DNA of 64,000 nucleotides, taken from JAFKFH01 sp017307375 (lineage in GTDB: Bacteria; Pseudomonadota; Alphaproteobacteria; Ferrovibrionales; Ferrovibrionaceae). Numbering within the stretch: position 1 is the stretch's first letter; every line of letters starts with the position of its first letter. The DNA lies in assembly GCA_965229335.1 (NCBI GenBank), contig OZ245874.1:2914001-2978000 (forward strand). The letters are read 5' to 3'. Below are positions 25,949 to 35,341 of this stretch, piece after piece. The translations under genes and the position numbers were made by a program. Under the pieces are notes generated by a model. It was not told where the DNA came from, did not search any database, and saw nothing but the letters and a program-made list of their open reading frames with translations.

Positions 25949-27154
25949 ATGGCACTTTTTGGTGGCAAGCGCACCTCGTCGCATCATTTCGAGATCATGA
26001 CCCAGCGGGAAGGGCGCTGGCTGCTCGATTCCACGGTGGGGACCGAACTCGACGGGCTGGGGCGCGAGCCGACGACACGCGAAGTCCAGAAGGCCGAGGA
26101 GAACGCGGTCAGCCGGGCAAAGAGCCTGCTGGCGACCGGGGATTTCCAGGCGGTGAAGGTCGTCTGCGAGACCACCGGCGTCTTCGGCCACAAGAGCAAC
26201 AAGGAAGTCTTCTCCCAGGTCTCGACCGTCAAGCGGGGCGAGCGGCTGGTGCCGCAGGCCTACAAGGGCGATGTGCCGCTCTGCGCCACACCCGACGACC
26301 TGACCCGGCGGCCGTCCTGCCGGGTGATCGGCACGGTCTATCGCGACCTGCTGAACAAATACGGCCTGATCGCCATCGAGCTCGTCCATTTCTACCCGCA
26401 TCTGCGCCGGCTGGAGGAGCAGTCGATGCTGCTGCAGGCCGGGCTGCGCGGCATCGCCGAGCGTCAGGCGGAAGGGACCGACCGCCCGGTCAAGGAGCGG
26501 ATGAGCCAGTTGCAGGACCTGACGGGCAAGGCGATCAGCCGCGCCCGCGACGCGATGGCCGAGCGCCGCCTGCCGCCTTTCGCCGATGCCGATCTCGACG
26601 GATTGCTCGCCCGCCTGGCCCAGCGCTTCCAGGGCGACGACGTCCGCTATTTCGCCGTCATCGTGATGGCACGCGAACTGATGGGGGCGCCGAGCCAGCT
26701 GGCACGGCTCGACCTCGCGCTGCGCGCCCTGCCGCAGGCGCATGAGGCCGATGCCGTCGGCCTGCTGGACGAAGTCGTCGCCGGTTGCCTCGACATGTCG
26801 GGCATCGTCATGGAACTGGTCGGCCACCAGCCGTCGCTGGCCGAGGCGATGGCGGTGCTGTCCGAACTGGGCAATGGTTCCTTCTGGCCGGCGCGGGGCG
26901 GCAATGCGATGGGGGGGCAGGTCGCCTCGCATATCCGGGAAGGGCGGCTGATCTGGGCCAAGCAATCGATCTGGGATCGCGTCCTGCGCGAGGTTGGATC
27001 GGGCAGCCCGCTGATCAAGGCCGAACCCCGGCGCGAATGGGCGGAGACCCAACGGATGATCGATGTTCTGGGGGCCGCGGCGCCGGAAGCCTATCGCGAG
27101 CGGATCCTGCGCAAGCTGGCCGCGCGGCTCGAACGGCTGCGCCAGCGCGAGTGA
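25949..27154 (+). CDS. Conserved protein of unknown function
   Basis: The 401-residue protein begins MALFGGKRTSSHHFEIMTQREGRWLLDSTVGTE. The N-terminal 150 residues look mixed alpha/beta, and the rest is mainly helical. There is no signal peptide, membrane helix or recognisable catalytic motif; two of its few Cys lie in LCATPD and PSCRVIG. The ATG at 25949 is preferred over an in-frame start at 25871, which adds residues of poor quality. It may be an alphaproteobacteria-specific family, but I cannot name it. Confidence 0.7.
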   Translation: MALFGGKRTSSHHFEIMTQREGRWLLDSTVGTELDGLGREPTTREVQKAEENAVSRAKSLLATGDFQAVKVVCETTGVFGHKSNKEVFSQVSTVKRGERLVPQAYKGDVPLCATPDDLTRRPSCRVIGTVYRDLLNKYGLIAIELVHFYPHLRRLEEQSMLLQAGLRGIAERQAEGTDRPVKERMSQLQDLTGKAISRARDAMAERRLPPFADADLDGLLARLAQRFQGDDVRYFAVIVMARELMGAPSQLARLDLALRALPQAHEADAVGLLDEVVAGCLDMSGIVMELVGHQPSLAEAMAVLSELGNGSFWPARGGNAMGGQVASHIREGRLIWAKQSIWDRVLREVGSGSPLIKAEPRREWAETQRMIDVLGAAAPEAYRERILRKLAARLERLRQRE

Positions 27155-27182
27155 CGGCCCGCGGTCCCGTAGGCCGCGACGC

Positions 27183-28511
27183 TCAGGCGCCGGCGGGCAT
27201 TTCGGCCCCGGTGGTATCGGCACCCGTGAGGTTCGCCTCGTCCATCCGCGCCTCACGCAATACCGCATCGCGCAGCGTCGCCTTGCTCAGGTCGGCATCG
27301 GTGAGATTGGCGCCGGTCAGGTTGGCACGCGTCAGATCCGAGCCTGCGAGATTGGCCGCAACCAGGTTGGCCGGCCACAACCGGCCAGTCGGCTTGCCGT
27401 CGGGGCCGCGCAGCGGTACCGGCGTCAGTGACGATCCGGCCATCTTGGCCCCGGCAAGATTCGCCCGGTTCAGATTGGCGCCGTCGAGATAGGCGCGGGT
27501 CAGATTGGCCTTGGCGAGATTGGCCCCGGCAAGGTCGGTCATGACCATGGTCACCCCGGTCAGCTCGGCGCCGGACAGGTTGGCGCCGCGCAGGTTGGCG
27601 GCGCCGAGGTTGAAGCCGGTCAGGTCGTAGTCGCTGAGATCGGCGCCGGGCAGTTCGGCCCGCGCGCCTTCGCGCCCGTCCGAGCGGATCCAGCGGGTAT
27701 GGGCGCGCAAGGCCTCGCGGATGTCGGCGGACAGCATCTCCTGCCCCTTGACCGTCTTGGCGGCCTCGACCACGGCATCGCGCAGGTCGACCTCGTCGAG
27801 CGCAACACCCTCGAGATTGGCATTGCGAAAGGTGGCGCGATAGAGCAGCGCCCGGGTCAGCTTGGCGCCCCGCATGTTGCAGTTGTCGAGATTGGCGTTC
27901 GACAGGTCGCAGCGTTCCAGCTGGGCGCCGGTGAGATTGGCACCGCTGAGGTCGGCGCCGGCGAAATTCACCCCGCCCATCTTGGCATTGGTGCAGTCGG
28001 CGTGGTTCAGCTTGGCCTTGGCCAGATCGGCGCCGCGCATGTTGCGCCGCGCCTGGGCCGCGTCGGACTGGTTCGTCGCAAAGCCGAGGCCCTTGCCCTG
28101 GTTGTCGGCCAGCAGGCCGCCGCCGCGCATGTCGGCGCCGCGCAGGACCGCGGATACGAGCTTGGTGCCGCGCAGCGAAGCACCGCGCATGTCGGCCTTG
28201 GCAAGCTGGGCATGGCTCAGATCGGCACGATCGAGGTTGATTGCAAACAGGTCGGCGTCGTCGAGCTTGACCCCGACCAGGATCGCGTTGCTGAGATTGG
28301 CGCCGGCCAGGTTGGCCTGGCGCAGGTCGGCCCCGCTGAGGTCGACGCCCTGCAGGTCGGCGAGCGGCAGGTTGAGACGCGCGCCGCCGCGGCCCTTGAG
28401 CCACAGGGCATGCTTTCCCAAAAGCGTCTGCAACTCGTGCGGCGCGACCAAGTTTCCCCTTTCCCCCGTCGGGAGGGCGCCGTCCCACGGGCACCGTCTG
28501 CGGCCGAACAT
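27183..28511 (-). CDS. Pentapeptide-repeat protein with an internal duplication
   Basis: The 442-residue protein consists largely of A(D/N)Lxx pentapeptides, which fold as a right-handed quadrilateral beta helix. It has two units with similar caps. The first opens about residue 25 with LQTLLGKHALWLKGRGGARL; the second, near 270, opens REALRAHTRWI then GREGARAELPGADL. The shared cap is helix, His-x-x-Trp, Gly-x-Arg/Gly-Gly-Ala-Arg, then strands. The first 20 residues do not fit, so a TTG at 28451, just after GGGGAAAGGGGAAAC, may be the true start. No signal peptide. Function is unknown for most of the family. Confidence 0.85.
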   Translation of the reverse strand: MFGRRRCPWDGALPTGERGNLVAPHELQTLLGKHALWLKGRGGARLNLPLADLQGVDLSGADLRQANLAGANLSNAILVGVKLDDADLFAINLDRADLSHAQLAKADMRGASLRGTKLVSAVLRGADMRGGGLLADNQGKGLGFATNQSDAAQARRNMRGADLAKAKLNHADCTNAKMGGVNFAGADLSGANLTGAQLERCDLSNANLDNCNMRGAKLTRALLYRATFRNANLEGVALDEVDLRDAVVEAAKTVKGQEMLSADIREALRAHTRWIRSDGREGARAELPGADLSDYDLTGFNLGAANLRGANLSGAELTGVTMVMTDLAGANLAKANLTRAYLDGANLNRANLAGAKMAGSSLTPVPLRGPDGKPTGRLWPANLVAANLAGSDLTRANLTGANLTDADLSKATLRDAVLREARMDEANLTGADTTGAEMPAGA

Positions 28512-28621
28512 ACTGCCGGCACGGCGATCCGCCTAGGGGGGAAGGCGACGGCCGGCGCCAGAAATGTCATAGCCGGACGTCACTTATTACGTGTAAGGTC
28601 GCGCAAGAACGGGTTTTTGAG

Positions 28622-29083
28622 ATGAGTTGGCAGCGACTTAACCTCGATCGTCTGGCGAAGGTATTGGCCCTGGCGTCATCGGACCGTGACGGCGAGGCGT
28701 TGTCGGCCTTGCGCAAGGCCGAACGCATGCTGACCGACGTGGGATTGGGCATGGTCGACCTGGCCGAGACCATCCGGCGGTTCGATCCGGCCGCGCCCAA
28801 GGCCGCGGCACCCAAGCCCGAAGAGCCGAAGGCCGAACCGCCGAGGCCCGATGTCGAGGAACTGACCCGGCGGATCGAAGGCTTGCACCAGCAACTGACC
28901 GAGGCCGCCGCCGCCGCCGCCCACAATGCCGGCGAGGCCGACCGCTGGCGCGACATCTGCTGGGATGCGGCGCGCTATATCTGTTCGCTGGAAGTCGAAC
29001 TGGCACGGCTGCGCGCCGCGGCCGGCGAGGCGCCGCGACCGCCGAGCGATCTCGAAATCGCGGGCCTGGGGGGCCGCTACTGA
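28622..29083 (+). CDS. Small protein with N-terminal DUF2786-like helices and a coiled coil
   Basis: The 153-residue protein starts LDRLAKVLALASSDRDGEALSALRKAERML, a helical domain that resembles DUF2786. A Pro/Ala/Lys/Glu linker (about 58-80) follows, then a coiled-coil stretch (VEELTRRIEGLHQQLTEAAA), and a segment with two Cys (DICWDAARYICSLE). It is divergent from the pentapeptide gene. The family is a weak guess and the role is unknown. Confidence 0.65.
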   Translation: MSWQRLNLDRLAKVLALASSDRDGEALSALRKAERMLTDVGLGMVDLAETIRRFDPAAPKAAAPKPEEPKAEPPRPDVEELTRRIEGLHQQLTEAAAAAAHNAGEADRWRDICWDAARYICSLEVELARLRAAAGEAPRPPSDLEIAGLGGRY

Positions 29084-29110
29084 AGCAGCGATCCGCTGTC
29101 GCGACCGGGG

Positions 29111-29148
29111 CGCGGCCGGAACGGCACTTCAGTGCCGTGCCAGCCGCG
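29111..29148. terminator. Stem-loop between convergent genes
   Basis: CGCGGC (29111-29116) and ACGGCAC (29121-29127) pair with GTGCCGT (29132-29138) and GCCGCG (29143-29148) around a TTCA loop, with a symmetric 4x4 internal loop. It lies between two convergent genes and probably ends transcription from both sides, although there is no strong T-run. Confidence 0.5.
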
Positions 29149-29158
29149 GAACCGCCGG

Positions 29159-30610
29159 TCAGATCGGGTAGTGGCCGGCCGCCGTCTCGATGGTGATCCA
29201 GCGCAGTTCGGTGAACTCGTTGATCGCGGCCTTCGAGCCGAAGCGGCCATAGCCGGATGCCTTCATGCCGCCGAACGGCATCTGTGCCTCGTCATGCACG
29301 GTCGGGCCGTTGATGTGGCAGATGCCCGATTCGATGCGCCGCGCCACCTCCAGGGCCCGGGTGATGTCGCGGCCGAAGACCGCCGCCGACAGGCCGTATT
29401 CGGTGTCGTTGGCCACGCGGATCGCTTCCTCGACGCCCGCAACCCGGACGATGCAGACGACGGGTCCGAACGATTCGTCGTTGTAGATCTTCATTGCCGG
29501 CGTGACATGGTCGAGCACCATGGCCGGCATGATGGTGCCGGTGGCCTGGCCGCCGGCGATCAGCCGGGCACCCTTGGCCACGGCGTCCTTGACCAGCGCA
29601 TCGATGCGTTCGACCGCCTCGCGGCCGATCACCGAGCCCAGCGCCACGTTGCCCTCGCGCGGGTCGCCGGCCTGCAGCGACTGGGCCTTGGCGGCGAAGC
29701 GGCGGACGAAGTCGTCGGCGACGGCGTCGTCGACGACCAGCCTTTCGGTCGACATGCAGATCTGGCCCTGGTTCATGAACGCGCCGAAGGCGGCGGCCTT
29801 GACCGCCTCGTCGAGATCGGCGTCGTCGAGCACGACGAGCGGCGCCTTGCCGCCGAGTTCGAGCAGCACCGGCTTGAGGTGGCGGGCGGCGGTCTCGGCG
29901 ATGATCCGGCCGACGCGGGTCGAGCCGGTGAAGTTGATGCGGCGGACCGCGGGATGGGCGATCAGCGCATCGACGATCCGCGGCGCATCGGCCGGGGCGT
30001 TGGTGACGACATTGACCACGCCCGGCGGCAGCCCGGCCTCGCGCAGCGCCTCGCCGATCAGGCGATGGGTCGCCGGGCAGATCTCGGAGGCCTTGAGGAT
30101 CACGGTGTTGCCGCAGGCCAGCGGCATCGCCAGCGCCCGCACGCCCAGGATGACCGGGGCATTCCACGGGGCGATGCCGAGCACCACCCCGACCGGCTGG
30201 CGCAAGGCCATCGCCACCGTCCCCGGCTTGTCCGACGGGATGACCTCGCCGGTGATCTGGGTGGTCATCGCCGCCGCCTCGCGCAGCATGCCGGCGGCGA
30301 GATGGGTGTTGAAGCCGGCCCAGCCGGCGGTCGAGCCGGTCTCGGCCATCATTCGTTGAATGAAGCCGTCGGTATGGGCGGCAAGCTTGTCGGCCGCGGC
30401 CAGCAGCAAGGCGCGCCGGGCGTTCGGGCCCAGGGCGGACCAGGCGGGGAAGGCTGCCGCCGCGGCATCGGCCGCGGCGATGGCGTCGCCGACCGTAGCC
30501 GCCGCGGCGCGGGTCGCGACCTGCCCGTCGATCGGGTTGAGGCGGTCGTAGGTCGCCCCTTCGGTCGCGGGGATATCCTGGTTGTTGAGCAGAAGGCTGG
30601 TCTCGAACAT
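29159..30610 (-). CDS. Aldehyde dehydrogenase, salicylaldehyde/vanillin type
   Basis: The 483-residue NAD(P)-dependent enzyme has GIAPWNAPVILGVRALAMPLACGN (oxyanion Asn in PWNAP), FTGSTRVGR, catalytic Glu in LELGGKAP and catalytic Cys in NQGQICMSTER. The PWNAPVILG and CMSTERL variants are typical of aromatic aldehyde dehydrogenases such as those for salicylaldehyde or vanillin. The ATG at 30610 follows GGAG; an upstream TTG in frame is less likely. It is the last gene of the second Liv operon (16 bp after livF), so its substrate likely derives from the imported compound. Confidence 0.85.
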   Translation of the reverse strand: MFETSLLLNNQDIPATEGATYDRLNPIDGQVATRAAAATVGDAIAAADAAAAAFPAWSALGPNARRALLLAAADKLAAHTDGFIQRMMAETGSTAGWAGFNTHLAAGMLREAAAMTTQITGEVIPSDKPGTVAMALRQPVGVVLGIAPWNAPVILGVRALAMPLACGNTVILKASEICPATHRLIGEALREAGLPPGVVNVVTNAPADAPRIVDALIAHPAVRRINFTGSTRVGRIIAETAARHLKPVLLELGGKAPLVVLDDADLDEAVKAAAFGAFMNQGQICMSTERLVVDDAVADDFVRRFAAKAQSLQAGDPREGNVALGSVIGREAVERIDALVKDAVAKGARLIAGGQATGTIMPAMVLDHVTPAMKIYNDESFGPVVCIVRVAGVEEAIRVANDTEYGLSAAVFGRDITRALEVARRIESGICHINGPTVHDEAQMPFGGMKASGYGRFGSKAAINEFTELRWITIETAAGHYPI

Positions 30611-30626
30611 GGTTCTCAATTCTCCG

Positions 30627-31343
30627 TCAGGAAGGGGAGGCGCCGAGATAGGCGTGCTGGACCGCCGGGTCGTCGCGCAGCGCGGCCGCGTCGGCCGGCC
30701 CGCTCAGCCGGCCGTTGGCGAGAAGGTAGCCGCGGTCGGCGATGCTCAGGCTGGCGCGGGCGTTCTGCTCGACCAGCAGGATGCCGGTGCCGTCGGCCCG
30801 GATGCGCCCCAGCGCGGCGAAGAGCTCGCGCGCCATCAGCGGCGACAGGCCGAGCGAGGGTTCGTCGAGCAGCAGGATTTCCGGCGCCGACATCAGGGCG
30901 CGGCCGATCGCGACCATCTGCTGTTCCCCGCCCGACATCGTCCGCGCGGTCTGCGACAGCCGCTCGGCCAGGCGTGGGAACAGCGTCAGGACGCGGTTGC
31001 GATTGGCGGTCTCCTGCGCCCGTGCCCTGCGGGCATGGGCGCCGAGCATCAGGTTCTCGGCCACCGTCAGGTCGCCGAAGATGCCGCGCCCTTCCGGCAC
31101 CAGGGCCAGCCCGGCCTCGACGATCTCGTGGGCGGGCAGGGCGCCGATATCGCGGCCCGACAGCGTCAGCCTGGCGCCGGCCAGGCGCGGCACGATACCG
31201 GCGACGGCCTTCAGCAGCGACGATTTGCCGGCGCCGTTGGCGCCGAGGATGACGACGATCTCGCCCGCCCGCATCGACAGCGCGGCGTCGTCGAGCGCCC
31301 GATGCTTGCCGTAGGCGACCGACAAACCGCCGACGTCAAGCAT
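30627..31343 (-). CDS. LivF-type ABC ATPase (second Liv system)
   Basis: The 238-residue ATPase has Walker A GANGAGKSS, the LivF stretch GLALVPEGRGIFGDLTVAENL, signature MSGGEQQMVAIGRALM and Walker B ILLLDEPSLGLSP. It overlaps the livG stop by 8 bp. It is a second, separate Liv importer from the one at 6314-10763, not a copy of it. Confidence 0.9.
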   Translation of the reverse strand: MLDVGGLSVAYGKHRALDDAALSMRAGEIVVILGANGAGKSSLLKAVAGIVPRLAGARLTLSGRDIGALPAHEIVEAGLALVPEGRGIFGDLTVAENLMLGAHARRARAQETANRNRVLTLFPRLAERLSQTARTMSGGEQQMVAIGRALMSAPEILLLDEPSLGLSPLMARELFAALGRIRADGTGILLVEQNARASLSIADRGYLLANGRLSGPADAAALRDDPAVQHAYLGASPS

Positions 31344-32064
31344 CGTCGCCCCCGAGATAGGCGCTGATCACCGCGGGATCGGCCAGTACCGCGGCCGGCG
31401 GCCCCTCGGCGATCAGCGCGCCGGCATTCATCACCACGCAGCGGTCGCACAGCGACCGGATCGCATCCATCACGTGTTCGACCATCACGATCGTCGTACC
31501 CTCCGCCCGCAGGCTGCGGATCAGCGCGATGCCCTCCTGCAGTTCCGAGGGATTGAGCCCGGCCAGCCATTCGTCGAGCAGCAGGATCCGCGGCGACAGG
31601 GCGAGGCCGCGGGCAAGCTCCAGCCGCTTCTGATCGATATAGGTCAGCGCGTCGGCCGGCATGGCGCCGCGGCCGCCCAGCCCGACGCGGTCGAGCAGCG
31701 CGCCGGCCCGCCTGGCGGCCGCCTCGCCCCATAGAACCGGCCGGCGAAAGGCCAGGCCGGCGACGACGTTCTCGGCGCAGGTCATCGAGCCGAGGACGCG
31801 GACGAGCTGGAAGGTGCGGGCCAGGCCCAGCCGGGCGATCCGGTCGGGCCGCAGGCCGGCGATCGGCCGTCCGTCCAGCATGATCGTGCCGGCATCCGGC
31901 TTCAGCGCGCCGGAGACGAGGTTGAGCGCGGTGGTCTTGCCCGAGCCGTTGGGGCCGAGCAATCCGACGATCTCGCCCTGCGCGACGCCGAACGAAAGCC
32001 CGTCGACCGCGACCAGGCCGCCGAACCGGCGGGTCAGGCCGGAGATTTCCAGCAGCCTGGTCAT
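31336..32064 (-). CDS. LivG-type ABC ATPase (second Liv system) with a divergent signature
   Basis: The 242-residue ATPase has Walker A GPNGSGKTT and Q-loop LARTFQLVRVLG. In place of an LSGGQ/YGQQ signature it has LTYIDQKRLELARGLA, and Walker B reads ILLLDEWLAGLNPSE with Trp after the DE pair. LivG proteins often vary here, so it is probably active. It overlaps livM (ATGA) and livF. Confidence 0.88.
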   Translation of the reverse strand: MTRLLEISGLTRRFGGLVAVDGLSFGVAQGEIVGLLGPNGSGKTTALNLVSGALKPDAGTIMLDGRPIAGLRPDRIARLGLARTFQLVRVLGSMTCAENVVAGLAFRRPVLWGEAAARRAGALLDRVGLGGRGAMPADALTYIDQKRLELARGLALSPRILLLDEWLAGLNPSELQEGIALIRSLRAEGTTIVMVEHVMDAIRSLCDRCVVMNAGALIAEGPPAAVLADPAVISAYLGGDDA

Positions 32065-32963
32065 CGCGCGGCCCTCCTGGCCGTCAGGCCGGCGACGCCG
32101 TTGGGCACGAGATAGACGATCACCAGGAACACCAGCCCCAGGATGATCGAGAAATGGTTGGGAAAGCGCGCGATCAGGAATTCGAACAGCAGGGTCAGCG
32201 GGATGACGCCCAGCAGCGGGCCGTACAACCGGCCCGCGCCCCCAAGCAGCGCCATGATCAGCACCTGGAACGAGACCATCGGGTTGAAGGCGATCGCCGG
32301 GTCGATATAGGTCCAGCGCGGCGCCATGATCGCGCCGGCAAGCGTCATGAAGACCGCCGACAGGGCGAACAGCGCGACCTTGACGATGGTGATGTCGATG
32401 CCGACATGGCGGGCGACGGTCTCGTCGTCGCCGATGATGCGCAGGGCGAAGCCGAGCCTCGAGCGGCCGACCAGCCAGCCGGTCAGGAAGACCAGTGTAG
32501 CAAGCGCCAGCATCTGCCAGTAGATCTGGGCCTGGGTCACGTCGACGAAGGCATAGCGCCCGAGCGCCCGGGTGACGTTGACCTCGTACCAGGTGACCAG
32601 CTGGCGGATCAGTTCGGCCAGCCCGAAGGTGAAGACGACAAAATAGACGCCCGACAGCCGCAGCGTCGACAGCCCGACCAGCAGCGCGACGGCGCCGCCG
32701 ACTGCCGCCGCGATCAGCAGAACCAGCGGCCAGGGCAGCACTTCGCCCAGCACCGCGACCGAGTAGGCGCCGATGCCGAAGAACGCGACCGTGGCCAGCG
32801 AGACATAGCGGGTGGGGCCGGAGAACATCGCCCAGGCCGTGGCGAGAACGGTGTAGTTCAGCAGGCTCAGCGACAGCGACAGGTAGTAGCCGTCGGCATA
32901 GAGCGGCAGGGTAGCCAGCGCCGCCACCAGCAGCGTCGCGGGGATGAGGGACAGGAAGGTCAT
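32061..32963 (-). CDS. LivM-type ABC permease (second Liv system)
   Basis: The 300-residue membrane protein has GPTRYVSLATVAFFGIGAYSVAV, LRLSGVYFVVFTFGLAELIRQ and IGDDETVARHVGID, the LivM coupling region. It sits between livH and livG with 4-bp overlaps on both sides and forms the channel with LivH. Confidence 0.88.
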   Translation of the reverse strand: MTFLSLIPATLLVAALATLPLYADGYYLSLSLSLLNYTVLATAWAMFSGPTRYVSLATVAFFGIGAYSVAVLGEVLPWPLVLLIAAAVGGAVALLVGLSTLRLSGVYFVVFTFGLAELIRQLVTWYEVNVTRALGRYAFVDVTQAQIYWQMLALATLVFLTGWLVGRSRLGFALRIIGDDETVARHVGIDITIVKVALFALSAVFMTLAGAIMAPRWTYIDPAIAFNPMVSFQVLIMALLGGAGRLYGPLLGVIPLTLLFEFLIARFPNHFSIILGLVFLVIVYLVPNGVAGLTARRAAR

Positions 32964-33835
32964 CGCGCGGCCTTGCCGAACAGCCCGGCCGGACGCCAGA
33001 GCAGGATGCCGAGGAACAGGGTGAAGGTGGCCGCCAGGGTGAGGCCGGGGTCGACGAAGCGCGAGACCAGCGTCTCGGCCAGGCCGAGCAGCAGCCCGGC
33101 GACCAGGCAGCCCATCAGGTTGCCGACCCCGCCCATGATGACGACGATCAGGGCCTTCATGGTGAACAGCACCCCCATCGTGGCGCTGAAGGTCAGGAAC
33201 ATCGACACCAGCACGCCGCCGGCGGCGACCAGCCCCCCGCCCAGCGCGAAGGCGAAGGCGGCGGCGGCGCGGATGTCGATGGCGACGAGCTGGGCGGCCA
33301 CCGGGTCGACCGCGACCGCGCGCAAGGCGGTGCCGAGCCGCGTGCGCGTCATCACGAGGTAGAGCCCGCCGCCGATCACGGCGGCCGCAGCCAGCGCCAC
33401 CAGCCGGTTGGCGGCGATCGTCGACCCCAGCACCGAAACCGGCACCGCCAGGTAGCTGTAGCTGTAATAGGCGCCGCCGAAGGCGACCAGCGCGATACCC
33501 TGGATGACGAACAGCAGGCCGAAGGTGGCCAGGATCGAATCGACCTCGAGGGCGGCGCGGGTCTTCGCGCGCGCGACCAGCCAGGTCAACAGGGCGCGGT
33601 AGATCGCCCAGTTGACGAGAAAGGCCAGCGGCACCACCAGCAGCAGCCCGGCCAGCGGATTGACCCCGAGGCCGGTGAAGAACCAGAAGGCGAGGAAGGC
33701 GGCGGCGATCAGGAATTCGCCATAGGACAGGTTCATGATGCGGGCGACGCCGTATTGCAGCGTCAGCCCCATGGCGATCAGCGCATACATGCCGCCGAGC
33801 GTCACGCCGGAAAGCAGGGCATCGATGAGGATCAT
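32960..33835 (-). CDS. LivH-type ABC permease (second Liv system)
   Basis: The 291-residue membrane protein starts MILIDALLSGVTLGGMYALIAMGLTLQ and has RIMNLSYGEFLIAAAF and IVVIMGGVGNLMGCLVAGLLLG. The start at 33835 matches the family; an in-frame upstream start would add 38 non-homologous residues. It lies 28 bp after the binding-protein gene. Confidence 0.88.
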   Translation of the reverse strand: MILIDALLSGVTLGGMYALIAMGLTLQYGVARIMNLSYGEFLIAAAFLAFWFFTGLGVNPLAGLLLVVPLAFLVNWAIYRALLTWLVARAKTRAALEVDSILATFGLLFVIQGIALVAFGGAYYSYSYLAVPVSVLGSTIAANRLVALAAAAVIGGGLYLVMTRTRLGTALRAVAVDPVAAQLVAIDIRAAAAFAFALGGGLVAAGGVLVSMFLTFSATMGVLFTMKALIVVIMGGVGNLMGCLVAGLLLGLAETLVSRFVDPGLTLAATFTLFLGILLWRPAGLFGKAAR

Positions 33836-33863
33836 GACGTCGGACCCGTCGCCGCCGCGTGCC

Positions 33864-35072
33864 TTACTGCGCCACCCAGGCGGGCTTGGGGAACAGCGGC
33901 GCCCTGGCGCCCTGGTTCGTGGTCGGGGCGATACCGTAGAACTCGCCATCCTGCCACTGGCCGACCCACCACAGGTTGGTCGGAATATTGTCCTTCATCT
34001 TCATCGTGCCGACGATGGTTTCGAACGATCCGGTCTGGAGTTCCTTGACGACGGCGGCGCGGTCGACCCGGCCGACCCGCTCGATCGCCTGCTGCAGCAT
34101 CTGCAGCGCGGCATAGGTGATCGGCGATGCCCAGCGGTCGGGCTCGCGGTTGGCGAAGGCGACGTGGCGCTTGAAATAGTCCTGCAGCTCGGGCCGGCTG
34201 GCATCCCAGCCGCCGATGCCCATCACCCCCTGCGCGTTGGCGCCGAAACGCTGCTTGTACAGCGGAAAGGCGGTGCCGACGCCGGTGTAGAACACCTTCG
34301 GATTGAAGCCGAGCAGGCGGGACTGCTCGGTCAGGCCCAGCGTGTCCGGCGGATAGCTGAAGGCGATGAAGACATCCGGGTTGGCGCGCTGCACCTCGGT
34401 GACGATCGGCGCCATGTCCTGGGTGCCGACCGGATAGCTCTTGTCGTAGACCAGCTTGAAGCCAGCCTTCTCGATCAGCGGGCGGCCGGCCGACGACAGG
34501 TCGATGCCGAAGCCGTCGGCGACCGAGACCATCGCCACGGTGTTGCCGATCTTGCCGTCCTTGCGCAGGTTCGTCAGCACCTCGACCAGCGCCCCGGCCC
34601 CGGCCGAACCCTGGCCCAGGAACCAGAAGGAATTGGGCCAGCGCTTGCCCAGTTCGACCGCGCGTTCGTTGACCGCGGTGGTGGCCAGTTGCGGATAGCC
34701 CGCCTTGGCGAAAACCGGGCCGACCGCGAGATTGACGCCGGTGCCCCAGGGGGCCAGCAGGAAATCGACCTTGTCCTGGTTGATCAGCCGCTCGACCGCC
34801 CGCACGGCTTCCTCGGACGACGAACGGTCGTCGTACTCGACCACGGTGATCGGCACGCGCTTGTCGCCGAGCTTGAGCCCGCCGGCCGCATTGATCTCCT
34901 TGACCCACATCTCGTAGTTCGGGATCAGCGAGATGGTGGCGCCGCCGGCATTCGGACCGGTCTTGGAAATCGCCCAGCCGATCTTGACCGACTCCTGCGC
35001 CAGGGCAGGCAGGGCGGTCAGCGCGGCGCCGGCAAGCAACCCGGCCAGCAGGCCCGTCAATCCGTGTTTCAT
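33864..35072 (-). CDS. LivK-type solute-binding protein (second Liv system)
   Basis: The 402-residue protein has a Sec signal (MKHGLTGLLAGLLAGAALTALPALAQ) followed by ESVKIGWAISKTGPNAGG, then AAGGLKLGDKRVPITVVEYDDRSS and VDFLLAPWGTGVNLAVGPVFAK. The domain pattern parallels the binding protein at 6314. CAGGAGAGG precedes the ATG at 35072. It is the first gene of an operon K-H-M-G-F-ALDH read leftwards and divergent from the AraC gene, which likely controls it. Confidence 0.88.
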   Translation of the reverse strand: MKHGLTGLLAGLLAGAALTALPALAQESVKIGWAISKTGPNAGGATISLIPNYEMWVKEINAAGGLKLGDKRVPITVVEYDDRSSSEEAVRAVERLINQDKVDFLLAPWGTGVNLAVGPVFAKAGYPQLATTAVNERAVELGKRWPNSFWFLGQGSAGAGALVEVLTNLRKDGKIGNTVAMVSVADGFGIDLSSAGRPLIEKAGFKLVYDKSYPVGTQDMAPIVTEVQRANPDVFIAFSYPPDTLGLTEQSRLLGFNPKVFYTGVGTAFPLYKQRFGANAQGVMGIGGWDASRPELQDYFKRHVAFANREPDRWASPITYAALQMLQQAIERVGRVDRAAVVKELQTGSFETIVGTMKMKDNIPTNLWWVGQWQDGEFYGIAPTTNQGARAPLFPKPAWVAQ

Positions 35073-35341
35073 GGTCGGTTCCTCTCCTGTTTGCGCTGCC
35101 GGCCGACGGAACATGTCGTTCGGCAACAGTTATGCTGCGCCGCAAACAATGCAGCGTGGCCTTCCCACGATCGCGGTCCAGATCCGCAATGATCGTCACG
35201 TCAAGACATGCGGGATCGCTTAACCGTCGCGGGTTTTACCGGTGAATATTTCCTCCCGCTGCGCCACCTCGGTTTTCCGGGCGGTCTTCAGCTTGGTTTG
35301 TCATTGAACAATTTGATTAGATCCAGTAGAGCTTTACCGGA

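Noticed and set aside
27183..28511. Qnr/MfpA-type gyrase-protecting protein
   Set aside because: Pentapeptide repeats alone do not show this; it is twice the size, has two caps and no supporting neighbour.
29132..31252. 706-codon open frame on the plus strand
   Set aside because: Antisense to the ALDH and livF genes, which both carry full catalytic motifs.
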